The notes below the pieces were generated by a model. That model saw only the letters and a program-made list of their open reading frames with translations. It was not told the origin of the DNA and did not search any database. 64,000 nucleotides of DNA from contig WOGZ01000079.1 of the NCBI GenBank assembly GCA_009733775.1, positions 60,266 to 124,265 on the forward strand, read 5' to 3'. Below are positions 49,801-63,032 of this stretch, in pieces. The stretch comes from Alectoria sarmentosa. Lineage: Eukaryota > Ascomycota > Lecanoromycetes > Lecanorales > Parmeliaceae. The position numbers were made by a program, and so were the translations under genes. Each line of letters opens with the position of its first letter. Position 1 is the first letter of the stretch.

Positions 49801-51430
49801 GATAATGTTAACGTAATTGTGATAATTATTTAATTTAAAATCGTTTATTGCTTTATCGCTTATATTAATTTTATCATTTTTATTGTTTTTATCGTTTTCG
49901 TCGCTTTTAAATCGATTTTCGAATTTATTATAAATTTTAACGTTTTGAATAAAAAGATTTATGAATTGAATCTTTATTAAAGTTAGAATTATCGATAAAG
50001 TGTAAATTATTATTCTATTTATTATAATAACGATATCTTCTCTTTGACTTCGCGATTATATTTATATTCAATATATAATTTACATTTTTTTAATTTTTAA
50101 AATTTTTAAATCTTTTTAAATTTCACGTTTTATAAATAATTTTATTGATAATCGTATAATTATTGATTTTGAAAATATCGAACTTGAATATAAAATAAAT
50201 AATATCAAACGCATTTTAATTTTTTACAACGTTTAATTCGTATTTAATTATGACTTTAATTTCATTTTTGAAAAATAATTAAAAAAATAAGGATTTTTTT
50301 TGATTTTTATTTTCGATAATATTATCGTCGAAAAATAACGTTTCTTTTTTAAATATATTCAAAATCGTTTTTATGCGCTCGATATTTGAAAAAAACCCTT
50401 TTTAATTTTAATAATCGTCAATAAAGAGATCTTCGTTTATAATAAATTTTTAATTAAATTTGTTTTTGATAATCAAAAGTCTTTAAGATTTTTATCGAAA
50501 TCTTAAATTAATAAAATAATTTTTCGCATATAACATATACGTTATGATTATTTGAGCGTTCAAAATCTCAAAAAATTGATTAAAATGTGCGTTAAAATAA
50601 TTTTTTTTATTTCATTTTTTGATGATGTTTGCGAATTATGTTTTATAATTAATATAAAAATGAAATTATATAAGCGGCACATTACTCTTAAAAGATGATA
50701 AAATGATTTAATTTATAACGATTTTCAAGATTTATTCGATATTTTTTAAAATGATTTTGAATAAATAATCATTTTTCTTAATAACAAAATCCTTCGATTT
50801 GACGTTTATTTATTATTCGATAAATCTAATCTCATAATTTTTATTGCATTCAAAATATTTTTTAATGATTCGAAATATAATAATAATAAATATATTCGTT
50901 TTCGCATTGATTGCGATATTGAATTCGATAATTATCAAATGAATGTTTTTTAATTATTTAAAAATATCATTTAAAAGAGCATCGTGTTTGATAATTTTTA
51001 AATAAATGATAATTTTTTACTTTTAAACGTTATGATTTAACGCAAAGCGAGCGTTATGTTTAAAAAAAACATTGTTTTAAAAATATTAAATAAAATTTGT
51101 TCGAGCGATTAATATTTTTGCAAAATTTAATTCGTTATCGATCGCGACGTTATTTTGTTTGAGATTAATATTGAATTTTCTTTCAATGTATCTCATTTAC
51201 GCATTATTAATTAAAATAATTATTATTAAATTATTTTTTATAATATGAATTGAAAAAACTATTAGATTCGCGTTATTAAAAAACGATTTTTAAAATATTA
51301 AGATAAGAATTATCGTATACTTTTAAATAACGATGAGATAATTATTATTTTTAATGTTAATTAAATTGATAACGTTTTTTTAAACTCATTTTTTTCGAAC
51401 TGAACATTATTATGATTAAAAAATAATTAA
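49801..51430 (+). pseudogene. copia C protease and integrase
   Basis: Protease-type sequence with the C-terminal 'DFENIELEYKINNIKRI' stretch lies at about 50165-50220. GAG-pre-integrase reads at about 50540-50640 ('RYDYLSVQNLKKLIKM', compare 'W-RRLGHLS--NLKKL'), then 'DDVCELCFI', the zinc-binding Cys pair, at about 50620-50650. Integrase follows: 'LIYNDFQDLFDIF' near 50710, 'RFRIDCDIEFDNYQM' near 50905 (compare 'R-D-G-EY') and 'FNVSHLRIINQN' near 51185. Expected Gln and Trp positions are often stops. Confidence 0.85.
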
Positions 51431-51679
51431 CATTTATTATAATAAATGTAAACTCGCTAAAAACATCGAGCATCAAATTTTTTTTTTTTTTTTTTTTTTA
51501 TAATTTCAGAGGAGAAGCGTTAAAAGAGATATGTAATTATTAAAAAGAAAATTAATGATTTATTTAATTTTATTTCAATTTTAAAAAGGATTTCGTTAAA
51601 AATCGTAATCGTTTTAAACGCATTTAATTTGAAGCTCGCAATAAAATTATCGTTTAATACACTTAATAATAAACAAAGA
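51431..51679 (+). other. end of copia C linker with T run
   Basis: Low-complexity linker after integrase, with 22 T at 51478-51499. It runs to the junction with the inverted A fragment at about 51680. The RT that should follow is missing. Confidence 0.5.
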
Positions 51680-51722
51680 TGAAATTTCAACATTTGAAAT
51701 GATTAAAAAAACGTGTGATATA
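51680..51722 (-). mobile_element. family A fragment (RT), left of B3
   Basis: GATGAAATTTCAACATTTG and following sequence is the reverse complement of the A stretch around 29260-29310. It continues at 58705 after B3 and one ATATA copy are removed. Confidence 0.8.
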
Positions 51723-51859
51723 TGTTGAAAGTAGATGAAACACTTGGTTGATTGAGTAGTTTGCAACAGAGCATCTAGATACAAAATGTGTCAAGCCTCG
51801 ATAAACCTTTCTTACCTCGATAAATCTTTCATATTTCAGATAACTGACACATTTTAATA
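51723..51859 (-). repeat. 3' LTR of copia B3
   Basis: Reads TGTTGAAAGTAG in plus orientation and ends TTTTAATA. Paired with 58568-58704. Confidence 0.9.
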
Positions 51860-52850
51860 TTCTTATATGATCGCATTGCAACTCGAATCAACAAGTAGAA
51901 AACATCGTGTTTGAACATCTTTTTTATCTCCTTTATTTGAGATGTTATGTGACTTAAACGCCGAATAAAAAGAATGAAAGTCGAAAAAGTCGAAAAAATT
52001 CGAAAAAGTAATCGAAAAAGCCTTATAATCATTTAGATTTGAAATATGAGATTTAAAATTCGCGATGTCCAAAATTGAGTAGGAACAGTGAAAATCCGAA
52101 AAAGAGAATCGGATTTTTTTTTTTTTTTTTTTTTGAAAACGATTATGTTCTTTTGAACATATTCGTCACGGTGTCTCATACAAAAAATTTCACTTTTTGA
52201 AGAAAAATCGTTTTTTGACAAATTTATTTGCAGGTCATCTAATGCACATCAAAAATCGAATAATATACGATCGATAAATATATGTGAGGGTAAATTTTTC
52301 GATTGAATGAAATATTTCGAATTGTATATGCATGTATGCGATCGATTATAAGGCTTATAAGGGTCGTTTTAAAAGATTGATATTTAATAATAATGATCGA
52401 TAAGGTGTATATAAATTGTAATCGATATATTGCGACGATAATGATGATAATGATAATAATATCAACGCTTAAGAAAATGAGTATAATAATTTCAAGAAAT
52501 ATTAAGAGAGATGAATATGATGACTTTAAAGAGAAATTTAAAACAAATGATGAGAATCGACGATAACGATCTTTTTAATAATAACGTAGATTTTAAACTT
52601 TAAGAGCATGTAAATATAGATTTTATGAAAAAAAAATCGTAAAGTTTGTGATTATAAGTGCAATAACGATAAATTAATTTTAATTTAAGTTTTGATAGAT
52701 CGAAATTTGTTCGCACGGGACGTTAAAATTAATATTTAAAATTTTGCGAATAAATTCGATCGATTATTCGTAATGTGAAAATCAATCAAACGAAAAAACT
52801 CTTATAAAAACGAGAAAAGAAATAATTCATTCATTTTTAGACGATATTTC
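51860..52850 (-). repeat. 3' non-coding module of B3
   Basis: Same module as in B1 and B2. Has 21 T at 52114-52134 and a TGATAATGATAATAATA microsatellite near 52443. It is shorter than in B1: only one 171-bp type segment is evident (around 52640-52760). Open frames on minus in 51829-52221 are not supported as genes. Confidence 0.7.
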
Positions 52851-54130
52851 AAATTTTATTTATTTTAAAAATGTGATTCAAAATCAATGAGCTTGCGAAA
52901 CAATTTAAATTCATTTTATAAAAAATCTTAATAAAATCGTCGACGATTTGTTTATCGATAAACACGTATTATAAATTAACATTTTCATTAACGATTTAAT
53001 CGCGCATTTAATGATATTGAATATTAATATATTTAATACGATTATAATGTTGAGAGTTTTTAACGAGCGCAATTGCGTTTTAATTATCATTATAAATAAT
53101 AATCGTTTAAAACGTTTCATTGAAACGAATTTAATTCAAAAGATTTTTTAATCAAATAATTTTTTTAATAATTTGCGTTTAATTAATGTATTCAATTTTA
53201 TAAATAAATAATGCGATCGTAAATTATCGTTTAAATAATCAATTAATAACTTTATTTTTCAAATTAAAGACGTAATTTGAGATTGATTTGCGAATATCGT
53301 AATCGTTAATTTAATCGAAATCAATATAATCGATGAATTCTTGAAATGTATTTTTGTAAATGAGATGTTAATTGATAATCTTTTTTAAATAACGAAAAAT
53401 ACGTTTAATAACGACATAATGAGTTTCGATAAAATTAAAAACGTATCGAAAAATTATTAAAATAATAAAGATAATATTAGATTTAATGTCGAGCATAACG
53501 TATATATAAAAATTTATAATTAATTAATAAATTTGAAAAAGCTTTTTTAAAATTATGTATTTTTTTTCGATAAATATCGATCATAAATTTATTTTTATAA
53601 AAATAAATTTTATTTTAATTTTTTATATTTTATAAGCACGAAGAAAGCGCTCAATATAAACGAATTATTTTAATTATAAAATTCAATTAATATAATTACG
53701 AGTTATTATCATTTTCAAATAATAATTATAAAAATCGAAATCGTTTATTTTGAATTTAACATTAAAAACATTTTTTATTTATTAAATTTCGAATCGAAAT
53801 GAGTTAATAATAAAAACATCGTTCACATAAAAAACGATAATAACATTAATGTTTAAATTAATAAAAACGTTAAAGTCGACATTAATGAAAATGAAATCGA
53901 TTTTTTTTATATATTTAATAAAGATGTTATATTAAATTTAAAAGAATTATTTTAAATTATAAAAGATCTTATTAAATTTATAAATCTTATTAAGATATTT
54001 TTTTAAAACATATTTAATAAATTGTTTTACGTAAATCTTTTCTTTAACGTCATCGTAAAAAAAACGATTTTGACGTTTATTTATTTTAAATTTTAATTTT
54101 CGATAACGATTAAAACGAAGATCGTTTTAT
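52851..54130 (-). pseudogene. copia B3 RNase H and reverse transcriptase
   Basis: Minus-strand counterpart of B1 36001-37260. The open stretch 52911-53120 is in the RNase H region but not in the coding frame of B1. Coding-frame stops throughout. Confidence 0.75.
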
Positions 54131-57100
54131 AAGATATAAATTTAATTATTAAAACGAAAATTTTATTGAAATTTAAATCTTTTTATTATTCGAAATCATG
54201 AATTATTTAACGAATTTTAAAATGAATAACTTCGTCGCAAGCTTCGCGTTTAATAATATAAATTCATTTATTATAAAAAACAATACGCTCTTTAAATAAA
54301 TCGATAAATTTTCAAATCTCATTTTTCAATAAAAAATCATTTTCATCAATCATATCATTTTTTCATTATTTTTGATATAAGTTATTAACAATAACTTTTC
54401 TATAAGTCTTCGACTCGTACGATTTCATTGCGATAACGACTTAAATAATTATCGCATAAAATTAAATGAAATTTAACGAAAAATCGCGCGATATAAAATA
54501 GGAATGATTTAAATAAAGCGACGACGCATTATTTGACATATCGTTTTAAAAAATAAAAATTAATGACGACGACGAATTGAAAATTAATGTGTTATTTTTA
54601 AAGAAATTTGAAAATTTAATTATAAAAAATTTAAATTTAAACGATTAAATAAGTTTATCAACGTTTATATCGTTTATAAATAATTAATCTTCAACGACAA
54701 AAGACGTTATAAACGTCGAATCATTTTTTATCATAATTGAATTAATTAATAATTGTGAATCAAATAAAAGATCATTTTTTTTCAAATCTTAAACGATTTT
54801 AAAAGATCGAATAATATTGTTATTTAACAATAACATATAATAAATATGATCGTTTTCGTAATCTATAAAAACTTTTTTAATAACGCGTTTTTAATTTTTT
54901 TTTTAATTAATAATGAGTTTGCGTAAGATAACAAAGCCTGAAATCTCAAAACGACATATATGATTTAAATAAAGTTTATAATTCGTATAAATTTAATAAG
55001 AAATGAATTTATGCGATCGTATAAAATTTCGATTATAAAGATAATTAATAATTAATACGAATTCTAATCAATATTCTTAATCAAGATTAATGTTTTTAAT
55101 AATAATGTTAATAATGTTAAAAAGCGTTTGATCAAATCGTTCGACGATTTCGTTTTATTCGAGATTTTTGAAATAAATAAATTCTCACGTGATATTATGA
55201 TCAATATAATAAATATCAAAATCAAAATCTTCGTATTCGTTATTATAATCAATTCGAAAACGTTTAATAATAACATTTTTATATTGATTTTTAATTTGAT
55301 AACGTTTAAAAATAAAAAAGATTTCGCTTTTATATTCGATAATTTCAATCTTAAAACGCTTATTTTAATCGTTAATGAAAATAACAAAATATTTATTTTT
55401 AAAATGATTTCAAAAAGTAATGAAATCGTAAACATCGTTATAAATTAAATTTAAAAATCTTTTTTTAAAACGAATGTGAGATTTATGTGATGTTTTTTGC
55501 GTCTTTTTCATTGCGCAAAAAACATAAAACTCTTTATTAACGATAACTTTAGATAAATCGATATCTTTAAACAATTTGATTAATTTATAAACGTTTTAAT
55601 ATTTTAAATGATTTATATGAATATATTATAAATCGAGAATTTAATCGTTGATTTTGCGCGATGTAACATCGAAATTTAAATTCGAAAAGAAAAAATCGAA
55701 ATAAATTGACGAAAAAATAACGTTATTTATCGAATTGAAATGTTTTTTATATTTAAAAATGATATAAAGCATAACGAATTTGATATCATATTATTTAAAC
55801 ACAAATACGAACATTGACGACTGTTTAAAAGAAATCAGAATTTAATAATTAAATTCTTATAAACGTAAATAATAAAGATTGTTATTTTATAATTAAATAA
55901 TAATATCACGATTATCAAACTCGATATCGTTTTATATAAATTTCATTTAAATGTTATTGCGTATCAATTGTCTTTAAAAGATTAAATTTAAAAATAAATT
56001 TAAAATAAAAAGAATATTCGTAAAAATAAATTTCTTTTTTTGATCATTGATGATGATATTAATGCGTATCTTATCGATGTTAATGAAAATGCGAGCGCTT
56101 TTAATATTTTTAATAAAATAAATATCGTTTAATTTAAGATCGAAAGCGCGATATTATACGAAACAATTTTTATTAAACGTGAAATGTTGAAAATAAGCAT
56201 AATTCATTATTTAACGCGAAGATGATAAATTGTTTATTTTAATCGTGAAAATAATTATGATTTTTTTTTGATTGTTAAAAGATTTGATAAAATTATGATT
56301 TTTATAACGACGTTTTTTGTTATTGAAATCATTCTTTTGATTGTTATCCTTTTTATTTTTAAACTTATCATCATTATTATTGTTATCATTATTATTATTA
56401 TTATCGTCATTTCTTTTATCATTATCGTCGTCAAAATTGTTATTGAAACTATTTTAATGACTCTTATTAAAGAGTTGATCGCATTTCGTTTTAATATAAT
56501 AATGCTTTTTGTAATAAATGCAATATTTAACGAACTTTTAAATGATTTTATTATTAAAATCAAATATAACGCCCTTTTGAGATTTAATAATAATAATATA
56601 TTTTAAAATTGAAATGATAAAGCGAAAAAGACGTTAAATAACGAATATAAAAATAAATTTTTAACGTTTAAAGAAAAAATTAATCATTATTTAAATAAAT
56701 CGAATAATAATATATTATAATAAATAAATTATCTCGATATTAACATCATTTATGAATTTATGATTTTAAATGTAATAAATGAAATAGACGTTATTCGCTT
56801 TATTTAAATTCGTGTGGAAAAAAAAATGAAAAAATTGATTTTTAATCTCAATTTAAACGATAAATTAATAATGTTATTATAAATGCTTTTAAAACGAGCG
56901 ATAAAATCAATTACATCTTTATATTAATTAAGATTTAATTTAAATAATTAACGATATAAATTATTGAGCGTATCGAAACCTGTAAATTTATTATTTTTAT
57001 AAATAACATTTCATAAAACGTGAGCATTAATCTCGTCTTTATAATTCATAAATAAATTATTTTTAAAACGATTTTTGATGATATTGATATAAAATTCATA

Positions 57101-58010
57101 TTTCAAATTTTATTTAATTCGTTTTTTTTGATAATATCGATTATTATCATAAATTCGTTAAATGAAATGTTTTCAAAAATGATAAATATGATGAAAATCT
57201 CACTTTGCTTCATTTTGATAAACTTTATAAAACGTTACGACGTAAAAAATTATCGCATCTTTTAAAATCATATTTAAAAACCTTCGAATTTTTCAAATTT
57301 TTTGATATAAAGCGAAAAATCGTTATTGAATTTTACGTTAACGATTTCTTCGAACATTTTGATAATGATTTTAATGTGTTATTAAAAATACGAAGAGTTT
57401 GAATGTTAATGAAAAGATTGAATTCAATGAATTGAACGATAATTTCAAAAAAATCTTCGTTATTAATTGATTTAAAAGAAAATTCGCGAATAAAATTATC
57501 GAGAATTATAATGTTATTAAATAAATAAATAAATATATAATCGCGCTCTTTGCTTTTCGAGCGCATTTTAAATTAATAATAAATTTTATTTAATATTTAA
57601 TTATAAAAAGAAAAATCGCGTTTAAAAATGCGTTTTATTAATCGAGCTCTTTTGAATTGAGCTCGAAATTCTTTTCAAAAAATATTTAAAAATATAAAAG
57701 ACGTAAAGGTTCGAAAACGTTTGAATTTATCTTGATTTATAAAAAAAAAATGTTTAAAACGTTTGAATTTATTTTAACGAGAAATGTGATTGATAAATAT
57801 AATTAAATCTTTTAAATTAAAATCAAAAAAAATCAAAAGTTTTTTATGTTCTTTTTCAATTACAATTAATATTGAAATCGTTAATATAACAAAAATCGTG
57901 TTTTGCGACGAAATGCTCGTTATCATAAATAATTCATTATCGCTATTGACTTTAATTTGATATTTCGTTAAAAACAATTTGATAATTAATGTCATAACAA
58001 CAATCGTGAG
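54131..58010 (-). pseudogene. copia B3 integrase, protease and gag
   Basis: Integrase lies at about 54500-55660. Protease and the Lys/Ile-rich section lie at about 55950-56570 (minus frame 56255-56563 corresponds to B1 33441-33842). Gag lies at about 56600-58010, including 57774-58013, whose product shares 'SISSQNTIFVI' and 'FINHI' with the B1 Gag start, and 57333-57566, which matches B1 32580-32777. Plus frames 55128-55448 and 56268-56606 are antisense. Confidence 0.8.
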
Positions 58011-58554
58011 CAAAGTTTATAATATATTTACGACTTTTTTTCATTTGTCATAAATTTCGTAAATAGCGAAATGACATTGTTTAATAACGCTTAATCGATT
58101 GATGAAATAACGCGCATTATTCAATTTCAACCCTCTTATTCTTTAAATAAGAGATTGTGATGATTTATAAAGTCAAACGATTTCTCAAAAAGTTATTCGA
58201 TTATTGCGCTTTGAATATAACTCATCGCTCAAAGATTGAAATTGATGAATAATTGATCATAATTCTTTAAAAGTGGATTATCATAATAATTGCAATCAAC
58301 GTCTCACGATTTATCATTTGCGATTATCACATAAATAAACCGTTGAATTGAATCAAATATATGTTTAAAGCACGATTTATCAATAAAAATGATCACGTGT
58401 GATGAATAGATTTGAAAAAGTTGTTACATAATTGTCGCTCTGCCGCTTAGATTTTGACATTGCGACTCAATTGTTTTTCAATTATACGTTTGATTGATAA
58501 ATTAATTGATTTATGAATGATAAATAAGTAATATTAAACGAATGCTCGCGATTT
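58011..58554 (-). other. leader of copia B3
   Basis: Non-coding leader between Gag and the primer site. The part right of 58150 has no counterpart in B2 because C cuts B2 there; B1 keeps the same leader (31491-32130). Confidence 0.7.
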
Positions 58555-58567
58555 CGGGCTCATAATT
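58555..58567 (-). promoter_or_regulatory. primer binding site of B3
   Basis: CGGGCTCATAATT on plus is the reverse complement of the TTATGAGCCCG primer site seen in B1 and C, and lies next to the 5' LTR. Confidence 0.8.
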
Positions 58568-58704
58568 TATTAAAAGTAAATGAAACATTTGATTGATTGA
58601 GTAATCTGCAACAGAGCATCTAGATACAAAATGTGCTAAGTCTCGATAAATCTTTCTTGTTTCGATAAACCTTTCATGTTTTAAATAGCTGACACATTTC
58701 AACA
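58568..58704 (-). repeat. 5' LTR of copia B3
   Basis: Reads TATTAAAAGTAAATG in plus orientation and ends TTTCAACA. Followed by the ATATA duplicate. Confidence 0.9.
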
Positions 58705-60880
58705 ATATACGCTTTTTATTTCAAACGAATAATGTTATTATAACGATCTTTTTTAATGATCATATTTAAATAAAAAACGCATAATCTCAAATTTAATATG
58801 TGAAATTTAATGTTTAAAACATTTTTAATTCATTTGATAACGACTTTATTACGATTTATAATCAAAACATTATCGACATAAAACGTTATAATGATTTTTT
58901 TTTTAAATTTATAAACACATTATCGTTCGATTCGATGAAATTAAAATCGAATTTTTTTATATAAATCGAGAAATATTGATATTAGATCTTAAAAGATTAT
59001 TTTAAATCATAAAATTTTTTATTTAATTTACAAACCTTAATATTGTTTTTATTAAAATTATCAAATTGTTATACATAAATGTTCTTTTAAACATTATCAT
59101 AAAAAAAACGATTTTAACGTTCATTTATTTTACATTTTAATTTATAATCGCCGCAAACGCAAAGATCGTTTTATAATTTATAAACTTTATTATCGACGCG
59201 AAAATGTTATAATAATTATAATCTTTTTATTATTCGAATTCTCAAACAATTCAACGTGTCTTATAACGAATAACTTTTTTTTCGAAATCTCATTTTACGA
59301 TATAAATTCAATGATTTCGAAGAACATAAGCCTTTAAAAACGCTTAAACAAAACATCAAATGTTATTATTTATGAAAAACTTATATTCATTTCGCATGTT
59401 ACTTTTTTAATTTATATGAATCAAATTGTTGAAAATCGTTTATTTATAAATTATAAATTCGAAAATGTTAAATTTATTAATATAATTCGCAAAAAAAGCA
59501 AAAACAGCGAAAGTTTTTATCAAAAAATCAAATAATAAATCACGAAAATTCGAAATAATGAGATTTTTATGTTTATTAAATAATTTTTGAATAATTTTAT
59601 ATTCGAAATGTTCTCGCATAATTCTCATTTTAATAAATTTCAAAAACATCGACGAAAAAAAATTGACGATAAACTTAACGATTAATATAACAAATTTAAT
59701 AAATGTTATAAACACACGCATTATAATAACGATAAAATGAGATCTTTAAAAACGATTAACGATTAACGATGAAATATTCATTAACGACAATTGATTTGAT
59801 AATTTAATCAAAATTATAAATTCAACGTTTAATAATATAATGATATATTACTCATTTAATGTCTTTTTCATAACGAATATTAATACGAAAAAATGTTAAC
59901 GTTTATTCGAAAACTTATAAATTTCAATCTTCTTTTCGAAAATTTATAAAATATATACGTTTTTCGATAAAATAAATATCGTTAATGCGAATAATCTTCT
60001 TTTTAATTAAATTATAAAAACAAAAAATGAATTCGTTTTCATAATTTAAAAAAATACATTTCTCGCTTTTATTTATAAACTTCTTTTAAATACATTTTAA
60101 AACATAAATAATAAAATCAATCGTACGCAAATGAAAAAAAACAAGTTTATAATAATAAAAGATTTCGAAAAATGTGATAATGATTTTGATGTTAAAAGAT
60201 TGTATCGTTAAATAATTGATTATAATCATTATTTCAAATTAAAAGAATTTGTTAAAATTGAAATTCAATAAAACTGAATAAATCTTATTTATCAAAATTT
60301 AATTAAATCGCTCGACGATTTTATTCATTTTGAAATTATTTATAATAATGAATTTTTGCTTAAGGCTCGTTTAAGAGAGACATTTCAAAAAAACTTTATT
60401 AATATATTCGTTTTCATTATTAAAACGAATACGATAAATTCGATAATCACGAAATTTTAAATAAATCTTAAAACGCAAAAACATAACGAAGATCTCATTT
60501 TTATAACGAATATAAATCTTAAAATAATAAATAAAATCATTTTTGAACGTCACAAAGTATTTATAATCATTAAAATTAATAAGAATTAAAGATTTAATAA
60601 AATCGTTATAAATAAATTCGTTCGATAAAATATTAAGCGCTATAAACGAATTATGAAAAATAATCCTTTAACGATTCATCACATAACATTCGCAAATGTT
60701 TTTTTCGATAATATTTTTGAAAAAATTCACATTTATAACAATATTAAAAAGTTTATTAAAATTTTATTAATTCAAATAATTTATGCGAGCATATTATAAT
60801 TAATGAATCGAATTCGAAAAAACGTTATAAACGATCAAAACATTGTTTTCTTTTCATAAATTTAAAAAAAACAAGTTAAG
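58705..60880 (-). pseudogene. family A pol fragment (RT to integrase start), right of B3
   Basis: Reverse complement of A about 27075-29230. The minus frame 59440-59721 matches the linker frame of A0 at 1079-1354, and minus 60371-60553 matches the integrase frame of A at 27232-27594 ('FRDYRIYRIRFNNENEYINKVF'). Similarity to A ends near 60880 within the GAG-pre-integrase region. Both outer ends are inside pol, so this is an internal fragment without LTRs. Confidence 0.85.
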
Positions 60881-62740
60881 GTTCATAAATTAAATTCATA
60901 ATATTCAAGGCAAATGAAGGCGGAACGAATTTAAATAACGTCGGTCAAGCGGACTTTGCTTGCTTTTTTATGCGTATATGATTTATTTCTATTATTATAT
61001 AAAAAGCATTTACATAATAACCTTATTTTTGATATATTTGATTAAATGATTCGGTTATCTTTTTAATAAATCGTCTAAAATTATAATGAATAAGTTGGTT
61101 TTATTGATGACTCGGCTCAAAGTTATATACAATTAATTATAAACGAAGATTTTCGATTATAAATATAAATCGATTTGTTATAAAAATTGATTTTGCGATT
61201 TGTTGATTATTATGTTGAAAATTAAACGAATTAAATATTGAATACGTCGAAAGAGAGCATATAAATTGTTCGAATCGAATGAAATAAGAGATATGCGTGA
61301 TATATAATAACGTTTATCGTTATATTCGTTTTTAAAAATGCGATAATCGAATATCTTAAATTCAATATGTTTGATTTATAAGCGTGTTTCATTATATAGA
61401 TTTTATAATTGTTATAAATTTCTCAATAACATTATCATATAATTTTTTTTTAATTATAAATAATGAAATGATAAAGAGGTTGATTTAAAGACGTTTATTA
61501 ATTCGATAAATAAAAGAAAATTATCTTTTTCGTCAATGATTTAATTACGATTAATATATATCGTTTTGATTTTAAAGAATTAGTTAATAATTTGATTATT
61601 GAATTGAACAACGTTTTTATTAAGAATATAAAGAATCGTTTTAAAGATGTAAAAATCAAATGCTCGATGTGAATTTAGATCGCGATAAATAATATTAATC
61701 AAGTTTATGATAATGTTATTTGATAATTAATCGATGAATTAATCGATAATCTTTCGTTTTTTTATGTTTATTGAAATCTTATTACTCATATTTAAAAGAT
61801 CATTTGCGAATATTTTCATATCAATACGATTTTATTTAATTAAATTCGGATTGCGAAATTTCATATTTTTCGTAAATTTAAAGATTTAAATGTGATTTTA
61901 TAAATATGAAATTCTCAAGATAAATATAACGATATGTTTTAATTCAACGTTTTTGATAATCGATAGGATTTAATGAAAGTCATCGCAAAAATATATGATT
62001 ATGTTATTAAACGATTTAAAGTCTTTGCGAATGTCTTAAAATATACGATTAATAATCTCGATGTTATAACGATTTTATATTAAAATCTCATTTCAAAAGA
62101 TTAATTCAATTGTATATAATAATTTAATCAAATCGAATTCATTTATGATATCGTAAAAAAATTGAATAATAACATTTAAAAAAATCTTGAAGCGAGAGTG
62201 GACGGTATAATTTTTTTGAAAAAAAATAAAAACGATATTTAAAGAAATCATAACAATTATCATTTTGAAAGCTTCGCGTATTCTTTATAAAATGATGTTT
62301 TAAAATATGATTTTATTAATATTTTCGTAATCGTTCAAAAAGAAAAGATGATCATTGAAAAAAGACATTACATTTTAAATAACGTTTATAATCATCGTTT
62401 AATTATTATTAAAACTCGTTCACATTTGCTTTTAAATGTTCATTTAATAAAAACGTTTTTCGCGTAAAAAATGATTGCGTTTATCATTATGATATTGCTC
62501 GTAATTATGTTACATTTTTGATAAATCAAAATCATTAATTAAATTAATATTTCTTATAAAGCTGAAATTATCTTTTTCTAGACGGATTTAAATTAAATAA
62601 AAATAGAAATTTTTAATAATAATTTGTTTCGTTTATGTATCATTTGATAAAGCGAAACCTTAATAATGAATTTAAAAGATATATATATAATCGTCAAAAA
62701 GCTTAAATAAAAAAATGTGTTAATGATAAAAAAGAATAAA
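60881..62740. other. unassigned AT-rich region
   Basis: No LTR and no domain I recognise. The plus strand at about 61540-62460 gives broken protein-like stretches ('LIIELNNVFIKNIKNRFKDVKI', 'HYILNNVYNHRLIIIKTRSHLLLNVHLIK') that look like a RIP-damaged coding region, but I cannot name the family. Near 60951-60967 lies the small inverted motif AAGCGGACTTTGCTT, resembling AAGCGGATATTTCGCTT at 63975-63991. Confidence 0.35.
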
Positions 62741-62743
62741 AGA

Positions 62744-63032
62744 AATTGCGGGTAAATAAAAGAAAAATATGTTTAACAAAATCACTTTTGATGAAAAAAA
62801 AAAAAACATCACATTAAAAAAAATGATAATGTTTTATTATAATAAATAACGCGATAAATTTTTTTTTCGCGATTAAAACACTTTAAAAGGAATTGCGAAT
62901 AAATAAAAGAAAAACACGTTTAACGAAATCACTTTTGATAAAAAAAAAAGCAATATCACATTAAAAATAATAATAATGTTTTATTATAATAAATAGCGCG
63001 ATAATTTTCTTTTTCCGCAATTAAAACATTTT
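62744..63032. repeat. 147-bp tandem duplication (two copies)
   Basis: AATTGCGGGTAAATAAAAG starts copy one at 62744 and AATTGCGAATAAATAAAAG starts copy two at 62891. Both contain AAATCACTTTTGATAAAA, an A run and TAATGTTTTATTATAATAAAT, and both end in a CGC-ATTAAAACA word. Differences are mainly transitions and A-run length. Confidence 0.85.

Larger units (their letters stand above)
47083..51679 (+). mobile_element. Ty1/copia family C, 3'-truncated, inserted in B2
   Basis: It starts with a 125-bp LTR and primer site, then gag, protease and integrase on plus. It stops in the linker after integrase, before any RT, where the inverted family A fragment begins. No 3' LTR is in the window. The left target word is AATAT (47078-47082), the same five bases as the target of A. 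The LTR and leader resemble those of A, while the pol is distinct. Confidence 0.85.
51723..58704 (-). mobile_element. Ty1/copia family B, copy B3, complete
   Basis: 6982 bp on minus, with 137-bp LTRs at 51723-51859 (3') and 58568-58704 (5') and a perfect 5-bp duplication ATATA (51718-51722 and 58705-58709). The half-tRNA primer site lies at 58555-58567. Collinear with B1 and B2 and lacks the TIR element of B2, so it supplies the empty site. It is inserted in the RT of an inverted family A fragment. Confidence 0.95.

Noticed and set aside
39668..58704. Treating 39668-39803 and 58568-58704 as the two LTRs of one 19-kb element
   Set aside because: 51723-58704 has its own matching 5-bp duplication ATATA, so it is a complete element of its own; TATAT at 39663-39667 has no partner at 58705.
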